Source: Pholis gunnellus
Lineage: Eukaryota > Chordata > Actinopteri > Perciformes > Pholidae
Direction of reading: 5' to 3'
DNA length: 64,000 bases
Assembly: GCA_910591455.2 (NCBI GenBank)
Contig: OU342811.1
Span: 8,474,947-8,538,946, forward strand
Shown: positions 1 through 11,912 of the stretch, piece by piece
Layout: each line of letters opens with the position of its first letter
Position numbering within the stretch: the stretch's first letter is position 1
The notes under the pieces: model-generated
Seen by the model: only the letters and a program-made list of their open reading frames with translations
The model's database searches: none
What the model was told of the DNA's origin: nothing
Made by a program: the position numbers and the translations under genes

Positions 1-602
1 CTCTCAACCACATTGCTCAAACTCAGCCAGACTCAGCACAAGGCTCCAGACATGACCAAGCTACAGCTTTAGGGATTCAGCTATAGGTTACCCTCTTCAC
101 ACCCGCAGACATTACACAGAAAATAGCTAGTTACAGTGCAGGAACACACCTGCTGTTTAGTCTGAAACATGGGCAACAAAAGGTGAAAAGGCCTGTTCAG
201 GACGGCACCGTTTCTCTAATGAGTTCAGTGGAAATAGTGCAGGGAAACCACATTTTGTTTTCACTTTCACTGGTTCCATATCTCTGGTACATGTCAGTGG
301 AACTTCTCAGAGAAATGTTGGCGTGTGAGCTCGTATCTGCTGCTCGCTTTCAGTCAGCGAGGAGGGCGCATTGCTGCAGACGCTTTGTACCTATATGTAT
401 GGGCTTTGCAGCTGAGGTTTCACTTGTGGCTTCACTTGATTCAAAGCAGCCCTGCAAGTAGGTGGTGTTTGCTCATCTGGGGATTTTTTTCAGGCGACGA
501 GTTGACATTTGAGCAGCTCTGAGAGCGGCAGCACCACGGACAGTGTGCCAGCGTCTGTCTGGCACACTGCCTCCAGGTTTGTTGCAGGTACTTTGCTTCT
601 GT

Positions 603-945
603 CTGCTGGAGAAAGTAGAAGAGGACAGGGGAGGAGTGGTGAAGGAAGGGCAACAGAGGAGAGGAGATGAGGTGAGAAGAAAGGAAACGGGATGAGGAGA
701 GGAGAGGACAAGGAAGGAAACAAGATAAGGAAATGTAGGAGTTGGAAGGGCAAGGAAAGAAGGTGAAGAGGGAAGAAGAGAAGGAAGGAAACGAGATAAT
801 GAAAGGAGAGGAGAGGACAAAGAAGGAGAAGAGAGGAGATTAAAATGAGTAGGAATGAAGTGAGAGCACACCAGGCGAGAAGGAGAGAAGAGGAGATTAA
901 CAGAAGGAAAGGAGACGAGGAATAAAGAGAAGCAGAGGCGGAGAG
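603..945 (+). repeat. Polypurine (GA-rich) tract with ~100-bp internal duplication
   Basis: Some 340 bases are almost entirely purine on the + strand. A block beginning GGAAACGGGAT at about 684 recurs as GGAAACGAGAT at about 788, so part of the tract arose by duplication of a unit of roughly 100 bp. Such strand-asymmetric tracts can form triplex (H-DNA) structures. The long minus-strand frame across it (473-871, Ser/Pro/Leu-rich) is a product of the composition and not a gene. Confidence 0.7.
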
Positions 946-2103
946 GGTGATGTACTGAACACTGTGGCCTTTCAGTAGTGCTGCCAGTGAGGGAGTTTAA
1001 ACCAGCACAGTGTGTTCTTTACTGATGCATGCTCACTCTGTCACACACAACCCCTCTTTCTCTATTTCTCAAATAGCCTACCCCCACATTCTCTCACACA
1101 CACGCACTCACACCACCCAGACGTCCTCACTGCAGCCACTGCAGTCATGACGTATCCAGTCATGTAATTCAGTTTCAGCAGTCACACGACAAGGTGAACA
1201 TTACTTTTCATATATTGTGACATCAGGGATTAGTGCCTGTTGCTAAACATAAACTCTATGGCCGTGGGGAGGTGGGGGTCTGGAGTTAGAGGAGGGGGAC
1301 CAAAGTTAAATTTGTGCTGTCCACTCGGCTCACGGCGCTGTGGCTTTCGCATTCCATGCCTTTTTCTCCGCCTCGTGACCGCCACGTTTCCTGTGAGGCA
1401 GGAAGTCAGCTCTGTTTCCTGTCACAGTCCTCTTTCATGTGGTCACTTCCTCGTGTTTTGCCAGCGCCGCTCTGTTGACTCAGAGAACAGAGGTGGTGCT
1501 CCTCGCGGTGGGCTCAGGCAGAACAGAGTAAAGTCTTTTTTTTATTATTATCTCTGGCTACATGAACTAGCCTTCAGAGATAACATCAGGTTACTATATA
1601 CCTGTTTTCCAATGATTACATTCCTCAGTGCAACAAAAATTATGATGTAATAATCGCAAGCAACATTATGTATTTATATTATTTTGCAGGCTACACTATC
1701 TTCATGCAATATTTTATGTCTGTTCCAAAACTGTCTCCTCCGTCTATTTTTCGGTGGGAAGAAACAAAAAACAGTGTATTTTTGAGATGGGACGGTGTTA
1801 TTGTCATATTTTTATACAACACAAGATAGGCCCGTCCTCGTGCGACGGTAATCAGAGTTCAGCTCTGTGAAATGGTGAGTTTTGTAACCTTGCTGAGGAA
1901 TGTTGATTGTGATGGCTGCCTGGCTGGGAATCCTGCCTTTACTGTTTCCTAAGAGATACTAACAAGTTGGCTCTGATTACGATTGAACTTTGCACACAGT
2001 GATTAGCCGGAATGTTAAGATTCCTGTGTACTGCAGAGATAAATCAGTGACACATACAGTCCCTGAATCCAAAAGAAACAGACTTTTAATTTGTAAATGT
2101 CCG

Positions 2104-2280
2104 TGTGTGTGTGTGTGTGTCTTTGGGACATTAAGTGTATGACTGTGTGTTCGTGTGCGTGTGTTCATCCCAAATCGCGTTTTCAAACCACAATAACACT
2201 GGCTGTAGTTAAGAGAGTAACAGAATCAAAACCATACCACGCTGCTGTTTGTCGTACTGCCAGTGCACTAAAACCATGAG

Positions 2281-2350
<70 letters not shown>
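2104..2350. repeat. TG array and CT/CA compound microsatellite
   Basis: A short TG run at 2104-2121 is followed by a compound CT then CA array at 2279-2350, about 30 CA units. Both are in foxo1 intron 1 and probably polymorphic in length. Confidence 0.9.
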
Positions 2351-2351
<1 letters not shown>

Positions 2352-4365
2352 TGGTAGACGAGGCTTTTCCATTGGCCCCACCAGACACCCTCAGCCACAC
2401 TCCCCACACGGCACACCAAGTTCTGCCGAGTTCTGGTATTTCCCATCAGAGCAGTTTTTATGACCCCTCACTTGTCCTCCCTCTCTAACATCAAGACTTT
2501 TGAACTGGTTCTTCAATGTTCTCCAGAATCGCAGCACACAGGGTATTGACTCTGACATAAGCCAAAATAGAAAACCAGAGCCTCCGAAGTGGAGACTTTA
2601 GCTTTTGAGTTTCTCCTTCCTGTCATCAGGAAGATATAGGGCTGTAACAGGACATCCCGGCGTCTGCACTCACATTGCAGTCATTCCTTGTTGCAGCACA
2701 GCTGAAATTACCAGCACTCTTAGCGGTCATGGAAAGGAGAGGCTCATGACCAGACTTTACTCTTCACATTTTGCCAGCGATGTGCACGCGGAGGAGTGGG
2801 GAGAAAAGCATTTGTTAGGCTAATCACGTCGCCGCTCCGATCATGCAAACTAGCTCGAGACTATTGGCTGAGGCAGTCGGGTCATTTGATTCAGAATTTC
2901 ATTCATTTGTGAAGGGCCAGTGTTCATGCGGGCCCCCATGTGCCCGAGCGCCTGAGCGCCTGAGGTCCTCCAGAGTGGAGCGAAAAGAGGTGGAGAGAAG
3001 GAAAAGTAGGAGATTTTACAGACAAAACGAGAGACAGGAAAATGAATGAGGATGTTATGGCTGGAATGGAAGATAATAGTATTTGATACAGCAGATTAGT
3101 CAAATAATTGATCCGTCAATTGTCTGAAAATGACAATTCTGTTCATTGTTTAAAGAGAGGCTATTTCACTCATGGAGGTCAGTTTACATATCCCGAGGAG
3201 TCCTACTCAAACAGTTGTATAATGTCTTTGGTGGCTCTGGAGGAAGCTTTTCCAAAATCTGAGAAAATACTAAAAAAAAGATGGCATCAAATCGAATTAT
3301 GGGAAATGCAGCATTTTACCAGCTTGACCCACAGCCTCTTCTCTTTCAATTCATCTTTTCAAATTTGTCTCTTGCAAGTCTACCAACTTTATGGAAGTGT
3401 ACCACTAAATGGCTGGAGTACCTCTTTAATCTTTGAAGTCATTTGCTCCGTGTCCCAGTTTTATATCATTGTAAAATGAATGGCTTTGTTTTTGACAACG
3501 TTGGACAAAACAAAGCAACTTCAAGACATCTTTTGAGGCAATGAAAAACTGTGACTAGCATTGTTCATGAATTTCAGACTTTTTGGGAATTAACTTCTGG
3601 GAATACTTAGTCAAGAAATGAATCAACAATGAAAATACTTAAGTTGGAGTGAGACGAGATTTTTGAGATGGTAGAGATGAGGCGAAGCAGAGGTGAAGGC
3701 AGAGCAGAGGGGCAGACTGTGAACCAGATGTGAAGCAGTGACTCACAGCAGCAACAGGCTTGATGACGTCGGCCACCATGCACGCTAAGCTCTGCATGAG
3801 TGTGTGCGTCGGGAGTTCCAGCCTTTCTTCCAAAACAACAAGCTTTACGCATGTACAGTAATGTCTGGCCAAGGCTCATTACTTCATGTTGTTGCCCGGA
3901 CGCACAACGATCCAGAGCCAACGAGTGTAAATTATCCTCTGAGGGTTAAATGGTCACTTCAATAACAGTTTGGACAGATTAAGCATTTGAAAATCCTAAC
4001 AGGAAAAAAAAAAAAAATGAAGTGTCCCAACACAGTAGTGGTTCCAGTAAAGTAGGAGTAGTAGTCTCTATGTCTGTGGTTTGCTTAGCAGACGTTTGCC
4101 CAATATTCTCGCTCTTGTTTGCAGTGTTTTAATACTGCTTCACTAGCTTCCTGCACAAAATGTAGTTTTTCCACTGGGGGTGTCACTAAGCAACGTTGGA
4201 GGGCGGTATTAATGTGTCGGTTTTACTCCATCTCATTCTGTGCTGGTTCAGACAGAACACATAGTCAGGTGGAATGTGAGTTGGTATAATAGTGTTTTAA
4301 AATGAACCCCTCGGTTTTTGTGAAGGAAATAAAGGCCCTCATGTAGATTAATCGTATTGACATCT

Positions 4366-4367
<2 letters not shown>

Positions 4368-4441
<74 letters not shown>
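4368..4441. repeat. (TG)37 microsatellite upstream of foxo1 exon 2
   Basis: An uninterrupted TG array of 37 units ends about 250 bases before the exon 2 acceptor. The transcript would carry UG repeats, a known TDP-43 and CELF binding sequence. Any effect on exon 2 splicing is speculation at this distance. Confidence 0.95.
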
Positions 4442-4443
<2 letters not shown>

Positions 4444-4693
4444 CGCATGCGTGTCTTTGAATTGCACATGGCATTAGATTGTTGAGTGACCTTAAAAAGC
4501 TCCCCTTTCATCCTCTGTAAGGCAGCTGTCGAGCCAGGTGTAAAAAAGAACCACCTGTACGGATGGATTTGCACTTGTATGCTAAAACGGATCTGAGGTG
4601 TTCTGAGAAAAGGGCAAACTCAAATCTGTTGTTCTACTTTCTGGTTTGTCTGCCTCTCACCCAGCCTCCCTCTTTCTTCTGCCTCTCCCCCAG

Positions 4694-6484
4694 AACTCCA
4701 TTAGACACAACCTGTCGCTGCACAGCCGCTTTATTCGCGTCCAGAATGAGGGCACAGGGAAGAGCTCGTGGTGGATGCTGAACCCGGAGGGCGGCAAGAG
4801 CGGCAAGTCCCCGCGACGCAGGGCAGCCTCCATGGACAACAACAGCAAGTTCACCAAGAGCAGAGGAAGAGCAGCGAAGAAAAAGGTAGATACATTAATA
4901 ATCCAGCTAACGCCTTTGTGGCCCAACATCGCTGACTTCAAACGTTAGAACCGTGCCAAGATTTTCATCATAATGTGTCATGATAAAGGATTTTGGTCAT
5001 ATTCTAACACTAAATGGGTCCGTTCTTGGTCCTTAATGGCTACATTCTTATTGTTTCTTAAAGTCGTCATGTCTGTAAACATCCCTTGAAAAGCTATTCT
5101 CAAGATCTCATGACTTTATTGATACGGTATTTAGCGAGCATACTTTTACTACTATATACTCTACTATACTATATCATCTTTTTTTAATAACATCCAGCCC
5201 TTTGTCGTATTGCCAATGGTATCTGCCCAAAACACATGTTGCACTGACTGTCTCTGGCACATACAGTACACTGAGAGTCTCCTTGTCTCCCCACAGCTGT
5301 CCCTGCAAGGCGGCCCTGACGGAGGCGCAGACAGCCCAGGCTCCTACTCCAAGTGGCCTGGCAGCCCCAACTCCCACAGCAACGACGACTTTGATGCATG
5401 GAACAGCTTCAGGCCTCGGACCAGCTCCAACGCCAGCACTCTGAGCGGTCGCCTCTCGCCCTTCATGCCCGAGGACGACCTCGGAGAGGCAGACGTGCAT
5501 ATGGGCTACCCAGGAGCCCCCGGGGCCAAGATGACAGCCACCCTGCCCAGTCTCACAGAGATGACAGGCTCTCTGGGACACGGTTCTGAGAATGTCATGG
5601 AGAACCTTTTGGACAACCTGAACTTGCTCTCGCCCAACAACTCTCAGGTTGGGGGAGGGGTGAAGACCCCTTGCTCCTCCCAGTCCTCTCCCTCTCCGAT
5701 GATGCAGCCGAGCCCTGGGTACCCCGCTTACAGCTCCCCCAGCATGGCCGCGCAGCCTCAGCAGGAGTACCGCAAGTGCGTGTACGGCCAAGCAGGGATG
5801 AACAGCCTGTCGTCCATGCCGCTGCAGACACTGCCAGAGAGCAAGACCAGCTTCGGGCCCAGTATGGGCCAGTACAGCTGCCCTGCGGGTCTTCTGAAGG
5901 AGCTGCTGACGTCAGACACAGACCAGCGCAGTGAGCTCATGCCGTCTGTGGACACCGTGGTGTCTCAGTCCAGCGGAGGCTGCATGCTGCCGCCGTACAG
6001 CAGCAGCCAGCATGCAGCCAAACTCATGGGTGGAGGGAACGGCCACCCGCATGGTCTCGCTCACACTCACCCCCGCAGTGTGCACAGCCAAGCCCCGGTC
6101 ACGTCACCGGCCATGAATGGCCGCTTGCTCATGTCCCTGAGCCACAGTGGGGGCCCCACGCGTTTGCCCGCAGCCAAAAGCCATATGCAGATGCCTTATG
6201 GCCTCTCCAGCCACCTCAGTGCGGGAGGCATGCCCGGTGGCTTCTGCCCTCTCAACACCAACGGATACGGCCGACCAGGCCTGCCACAGCCCTTGCACCC
6301 GGAGAAGCTGCCCAGCGACCTGGACGACATGTCCATCGAGAAGTTTGAGTTTGACATGGAGACGGTCCTTCACGACACTCTGATGGACGGGGACTCCCTG
6401 GACTTCAACTTTGAGCCAATGGTGACCCAACAAGGCTTTTCCCACGGAGTGAAGACCACTACGCACAGCTGGGTGTCAGGGTAG
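4694..6484 (+). CDS. foxo1: Forkhead box protein O1 (partial; coding exons 2 and 3)
   Basis: Forkhead transcription factor of insulin/PI3K-AKT signalling; it activates gluconeogenic, stress and cell-cycle-arrest genes in the nucleus and is exported when AKT phosphorylates it. Two exons join in phase 0: 4694-4885 (64 codons) and 5297-6484 (395 codons plus TAG). The first starts at the DNA-recognition helix (NSIRHNLSLHSRF), continues through wing 2 (GKSSWWMLNP), the central AKT site RRRAAS (Ser codon 4829-4831, human S256) and the basic nuclear-localisation stretch ending AKKK. The second carries the AKT/CK1/DYRK cluster RPRTSSNASTLSGRLSP (from 5411), the export signal ENLLDNLNLL (about 5600), the NR-box LKELL (5894-5908), the acidic transactivation region EKLPSDLDDM and the FOXO terminal motif HSVKTTTHSWVSG-like ending GVKTTTHSWVSG. 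This C-terminus separates FOXO1 from FOXO3 and FOXO4. Exon 1 is outside the window. Which teleost duplicate (foxo1a or foxo1b) cannot be decided. The intron between the exons has no counterpart in the two-coding-exon human gene. Confidence 0.96.
4886..5296 (+). other. foxo1: foxo1 intron 2 (weak donor, in-frame read-through)
   Basis: A 411-base intron. The donor reads AAAAG|GTAGAT, which departs from the GTRAGT consensus at +4 and +5. The acceptor TGTCTCCCCACAG is strong. Without splicing, the reading frame continues for 20 codons after the KKK motif and stops at 4946-4948. Confidence 0.88.
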
Positions 6485-6758
6485 AAACTGTGGTGCTTTT
6501 GCTGTTTGGTAAAAGGCACAATCGGAACTCATTTGAGACACACGAAAAAAAGTGTATCTTAGGATGTTTAATCCTCAACCCAACTTCACCTGCAGTCCAT
6601 GTACCATCCATCAACATTTCTGTTTCAAAAATACGTATCACTTCAGCAGACTGAGACGGGTCGTGATCAGCTGAGGACGCATCTCCATTAGAGCCCTTGA
6701 ACTGCTGGAGATGATATCATAATTATCTTTGAAATATCAAATCATTTGTACAAACTAA

Positions 6759-6766
6759 GTGCCAAA
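6759..6766 (+). promoter_or_regulatory. foxo1: miR-96 8-mer seed match in foxo1 3'UTR
   Basis: GTGCCAAA is a full 8-mer complement of the miR-96 seed. Human FOXO1 is a documented target of the miR-96/182/183 family. Found by eye; activity untested. Confidence 0.5.
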
Positions 6767-6897
6767 CAATTTGCCTTAACGTAAGAGCCAAACTGAAACA
6801 CACCTCTCTGGTTTACTCATCAAGGTTGCAGCGATTTCCTTTTTTGCAAGTGACGCTGCCAACTACATCTCATCATCAGCAGCAGCAGCAGCACAAT

Positions 6898-6904
6898 CTG
6901 TAGA
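6898..6904 (+). promoter_or_regulatory. foxo1: miR-139 7-mer-A1 seed match in foxo1 3'UTR
   Basis: CTGTAGA matches the miR-139-5p seed with an A opposite position 1. FOXO1 is a reported miR-139 target in mammals. A 7-mer in 3 kb can easily occur by chance. Confidence 0.3.
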
Positions 6905-7112
6905 AGTGCACAAACTCAAACCATGATGTTTACTGTGGGTCCACAATCAACCTTTTTGTATGTACAGTGTAGTGATAATTGATTACCACTACGGAAGAAT
7001 TATGAAGGTAATCTGGCTCATGGGTTTGTGGACTGACATGATGTAAAGTGAGAGACTTCTCAAGGGATCCTCGGATCATGTTACATAGTAACTCATTTTG
7101 TTATTGCCTGAA

Positions 7113-7343
7113 TGTACATAGCGTCATCATACAGTTTGTAAAATCAGGCCTCTTAGTGTATTTTCTAAGAGTGTAAATAGTGTTTACAGAGCGGAAGCAA
7201 AAGTCGAGGCAGCAGAAGTGAGCCCGCGTTGAAAACTGGATCAGAATCCTTTAAACACACGTCGAGTGGACAGATCTGTGCTTTAGGTATTCTTCTCAAT
7301 CAGGCTGTAAAATGGTAACACACTTTCTGATTTCTTGTACATA
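7113..7343 (+). promoter_or_regulatory. foxo1: Cluster of three Pumilio response elements
   Basis: Three exact TGTANATA elements lie within 231 bases: 7113-7120 (TGTACATA), 7172-7179 (TGTAAATA) and 7336-7343 (TGTACATA). The consensus UGUANAUA binds PUM1/PUM2, which control mRNA stability and translation. The motif match is direct; function is inferred. Confidence 0.5.
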
Positions 7344-7804
7344 CATTAAGAATGTATATTAACATGATGTAGTAGATGTTTACTGGATTTAGTATATATT
7401 TGAGACCTAAATTATTTGTGGTTAATATAGATTTATTCTAGTGCATAACCTGCACTCAGACATCAGAATTGTTCTGAGTCATTCGTCACTCTGAACCTTA
7501 ATACCACAGGGGCCTATTTATTGTGCCTATCAAAGTAGATATCGACTGCAGGCTTGAAGGGTTTTATATTGTAAATGTCTACGGTCCAGAAGATACTCAA
7601 ATCCAACAGTCTTGAAGAAAAGTACAAGTGAATTCTTTATTTCCAGTTCCCTGCTTTCACTTTTTTGTAGAAGTCAAGAAGAAACGAGTGACTCGCAGCT
7701 CTGTGAATGTTAAGAGGTCAAGGCAGGTTGGTGGATAAAAGATGTTCTGTGCTGCTGTTGTTTTCACATCAAGGCTGAGTCGCCCCGGGATTGTCATTAA
7801 AGAC

Positions 7805-7811
7805 ACTGTGA
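7805..7811 (+). promoter_or_regulatory. foxo1: miR-27 7-mer-m8 seed match in foxo1 3'UTR
   Basis: ACTGTGA is complementary to miR-27 seed positions 2-8. Mammalian FOXO1 is a validated miR-27a target. It sits just after the possible early ATTAAA signal, so a short isoform would place it at the very 3' end or lose it. Confidence 0.35.
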
Positions 7812-9156
7812 GTATTTAAGCAGCCTGTTCCCTGTATAGTTTCAGAACTTCGAAAAAAAAAAAAATCTTCTTTGTCTCTCACGGTTAGTGTGACTGATTC
7901 AACTTAGTGCAGTATGACAACGTTTTGTCAAAAAAGAGCCGTCTGATGCTATCGATAGGATCGGCTTTTTTTCTGCTTTTAACTCCACATTCACTCTGCC
8001 CCTTCTACCTCTACCCATCTCCAAGTCAAATATTCGATAACATAAGGTTAACATGTGAATTTATAGCTCCAATCGTCTTCTTAATAACAAGTCTATTTTA
8101 ATTTGCCCCTGAAAAGCGCCACTAAGTGTTAAGTATTTTATCTAGCATGTATATTTGCATTTGCAGTCTCGCTTTTCCCACTTACCGCTGTACTAACAAT
8201 GAGCTTGTCGGCCTGCCAGTGACTTATTATGCAGAGTCACAAATAGTGTACAAGTTGGTGGTTACCTTTGTGAAGATGGTGTCTGTGAACACGACTGCTT
8301 CGAATGAAGTTGACTGGATCGGTGGCTGAAAGACCGGGTGGTTTAGAGATAGCAAACTTAAACCGCCTATTCTACCTTAATGTTTATTGCATTATTTATC
8401 CAGAAACCACATATATCAGCGTGAGTCTGTTCGTGTGTTGTGAAGGGCTCTGAGTATGCAGGTTTTCCTACTACTAATGAGTTCCCCTTCAACCAGTGGG
8501 GAATGCTCTTTAATTAGTTTGGGTGTTTTGGTGGAAATGAAAAACTTGCATACTCCAGATCACTAATGGCACACGATCTGACACCGCAGATGTCGTTTGT
8601 GTTTTTTTTAGAAATCCAGGGAGTGGGGCAGGTTTAAGAAGAGTAAAATGAAATTCTTAACATTTCAAAAGGCCGTTAAAGAAGCTGCTGTTTGGCTTTG
8701 GTGCCAGGTGTTGCCTTTTCTTACCCAAATATACCATAGTGTACTATAGCCAAATTTGCCTTTTGAAGTCAAAGTGATATATTTAGCATTTTTATCATGT
8801 GATATGTTCAGAATGAAATATATTTGTGCCGGTCACTTAAGTCAGGATAAACTGTAATGAATCCATGTAGTCAGTGTCACACAGGATTCACTCTAAAAGT
8901 AAAAGAGCTGTACTAAGTAAATTATATCTCTACATTTTTAAATGATTGAATCTATGCATTGTATTCCTTAATTTTATGTTGCTATTTTCCTTTTCTTTGA
9001 ACTTATGACAGAGATATTTTATTGTAACATAGCGCTGTGAGATATTATGGTGTTGTTGTTGTCAAAACTCTATGTTCCAGATAGTTATATGGGATAAAAA
9101 TGAAGTTTATTTAGAAAATAGTATGATGCAGTGATTTAATATGCTACGCTTTTGTT

Positions 9157-9164
9157 AACTGACA
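9157..9164 (+). promoter_or_regulatory. foxo1: miR-223 8-mer seed match in foxo1 3'UTR
   Basis: AACTGACA is a full 8-mer complement of the miR-223 seed. Human FOXO1 is a reported miR-223 target. It lies near the distal poly(A) signals and is present only in the long 3'UTR. Confidence 0.45.
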
Positions 9165-9535
9165 ATGTTGTATTTCTTGTATTTAGCTACAGTTTTTAGA
9201 AAATAGCATCGAAAAGCAAATTACTGAAAAGAAAATGTTAAGATATATTGAATTTTTAATATGGAAAACACAATATTTAGTCTGTCAGAGAAGTCCTGCA
9301 CAGAATGCAGTTTCTGGACCAATTTTTGTAATTTTATGAGTAGAAAGATATTGCACTTTTACTTACATATTATGAAAAAGTGCTCCTCGCAACAAGAGGA
9401 AGAGTTTCCATTACATATTTTAAAATAAAAATCTGTTACATTGAATTTATATACAGGAATAAATTGGAATTTTGCTGTGTGATTTGCAATCAATACAAAT
9501 ATGTAACTTGTTCAATATTAATGTATTAAGACCTG

Positions 9536-9541
9536 AATAAA
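9536..9541 (+). terminator. foxo1: Poly(A) signal, distal, foxo1
   Basis: AATAAA followed within 10-30 bases by the GT-rich stretch TGTTCTTCTGTGTTAAAG. It is the last of a cluster of canonical hexamers and the best candidate for the main cleavage site. Confidence 0.55.
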
Positions 9542-9560
9542 TGTTCTTCTGTGTTAAAGA

Positions 9561-11912
9561 TGTGTCAGATTTGTCATTCGACAATAACAAAGATATTGCA
9601 TGCAGAAGTTTTGGTTTTACAAACATGATCAAGAGACGTAATCTGTCACCATGTGCTGAAGAAGGCTGGGAGATGAGGTGGAAAGCTAGTAAGTGGGCTA
9701 TTGAGCTTACATTATTTTGCCGCATAGAAGCAATCTACTTGGTTGTCTAAAACATCCGTTGGTGGAACCAAATAAAATCAATTTCAGAATAAAAATAAGC
9801 AAGGTCAGATTGTTGAATGTCAAAAACAAACGCGCAATACATCTATGCAAAAACGGAACAGGAAAAACTCCCCCAGAAAAACCCTTTAACCGGGAAAAAA
9901 GAGGAAGAGACCTGTGGGAGAGCAATGGAGGAGGGATCCCTCTCTCATGATGGACAGAAGTGCAATAGATGTCATGTGTAGAACAGGATAACAGAGACAC
10001 ATTCAATGTAATTACAACACGTTCAATGTATGACAGAACCACGGCAGGAGACCAGTGGTCTTGCCACTACTACTACTGATTCCTGCCTCCAGAGCAGTAA
10101 GCACCTGATTCACTGGTTTACCATTTCTCTTCTTTAGCACTGAGTGTTGGGTATTGTAATATCCAAACTGGAGAGTGGCTTTACGGGAGATGATTATCTG
10201 AGGTTGTATGGCCTAAGGTCACATTTCCATCCCAACTAATGAGCCAATTGACATTTCCAGGTCAAAGTGACTCATGTGGTGTTACAACACCTACAGTACT
10301 TGACAAGACGTCTATTCAAGGTGCAGAGGGTTATTATCAAAGTGTAGTAGGATTTTGATATAATGTAACATTGGTTATGTTCGGGAATAGAAAAAACGAG
10401 CTAGCAAGTCAAAAAGCCAAAAGCTGTATACATTGTCAGCCGACAACCTTTTTCCTGACAATCAAAGAGTATTGTCTTTCATGCAGCGTCCACACTGGAA
10501 CTAACAGTAAAGTAAGCATTGTCACAGGAGGTTCAATGTATGCACAGAGGCTTGTTTTATAAAAGACAAAAAAACTGCACTCCCAGTTCTGGCATCTCAT
10601 TTCTTCCCATTTCTACAATGATTCCTCCTGGCTTTTTCTTACAGCCACATTCCACGCGATGCGCCCCCTACCACTGAACCCAGTCACCCCCAGACAGCAA
10701 ACTGCACAGTCTCCCCAGCCCCAGTGTCTTTGACTTTGAGTTGAGAGTAAAAGATAGCCTTTAACTAGACAAGCCACTGGGCACTAGTCTCATAAAAAGC
10801 ACCCTGGCTAAGAAGTATTCTTAAGAAGTTGCAGACTAGTCTGGTTCCACTGCTCGACTCTTTGTCTCACTTTAAAATGTTTATCTTCCTGCTCATTCCT
10901 GCAGGGCTGAAGATTTCACACTAAAGAAAGTTTCCGTGAAATGAGAATAAGCATTAAGGTACCGTTGCTGTAATGAATCACATCCCAGAAACCGCACGCA
11001 TAGCAGTCAGTTTAGCCACTAGCATGTAGAGAAGAGCTTGGAAGGCCCAACTTAGTTCAAGAAGTGGCACTCTGTATGTTTCACCTCCCCCCCCCCCCGT
11101 GTCAAGGGGGGAAAAAGTAGTGTTTGCATTTCTTTACAGTGCACAGCGATGTGGGCCAAAGTTTTGGTGTCAGCGCGAAGTAGGAGGGAGAGGGTAAGGT
11201 GGGGGCAGAGAGGACGCTTGTGAGCACATAGCTGAGGAATGTGGGTGTGGACTCCTGCCAAAGGCATATGCGATCCTTATGTTCCCCCGTGTGCCAGAAG
11301 AAAAACTGCGGTTAGACTGTTGGGGCCATCTCAGGACACAGGCGCAGTGAGGACATAGTCAAATGCCATGGAGTTCACACTCTTTGCTGCATTTGAGAGT
11401 AAAAAAGTATTTACAGATTCCTTAAAGTGGGTCATACTACAGTGTTTTGAGGGAAATAAAAGTTCAAATTAAATTGAAATGATATGTAGTATTTACTGAT
11501 ATTTACAAATAAACAACAGGGGACATCTGCTAAGTGTACACATGAGCTGAATACACATTTCCGGCGTACACATTTCCCTCATCTAAAGGGAAATGTGTTC
11601 AGGGCTAAGTGGTGTGCATTGGATCGGTACAGTGGTGAGTAAAAATACAGAAGAGAAAATAAATAATTTGACTGGAACCAAAACCAATAATATTTCAATC
11701 ACACTGCCAGATTAGTCTGCAATGTACAGAGCTTTATTGTAAACAACATCTTTAAATGTTCAATCTGAATTCTATGGGACTCTGACTCTGTAATTGGGCT
11801 GAAAAATAACATTCACAAGGGGACTTAACTGAACCAGTTCAAAATGTAAATAGGAAACCTCACAAAAAAACATTTGAGACTGTATCTACTGTACTCAGCT
11901 ATCATGCAAACC

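Larger units (their letters stand above)
1..4693 (+). other. foxo1: foxo1 intron 1, 3' portion
   Basis: This stretch lies immediately upstream of the FOXO1 exon that begins with the forkhead recognition helix, so it is the end of the large first intron. It finishes with a good polypyrimidine tract and CAG acceptor (AG at 4692-4693). I searched for the missing first half of the forkhead domain and did not find it, so exon 1 lies left of the window. Contents are a polypurine tract, TG/CA arrays and otherwise unremarkable unique-looking DNA. Open frames here (for example 1240-1650 and 3108-3479) resemble no known protein and have no gene-like context. That this is foxo1 intron is inferred from the downstream exon; the sequence itself is not diagnostic. 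Confidence 0.85.
6485..9560 (+). other. foxo1: foxo1 3' untranslated region
   Basis: About 3.1 kb of AU-rich DNA without an open frame follows the FOXO1 stop; the length is similar to the human 3'UTR. Several AATAAA signals lie near the end (9424-9429, 9458-9463, 9536-9541); the last is followed by a GT-rich stretch, so cleavage near 9555-9565 is likely. An ATTAAA at 7796-7801 could give a shorter isoform that would lose the distal microRNA site. The end point is inferred. Confidence 0.75.

Noticed and set aside
473..871. 132-residue minus-strand frame, Ser/Pro/Leu-rich
   Set aside because: Entirely explained by the polypurine tract on the other strand.
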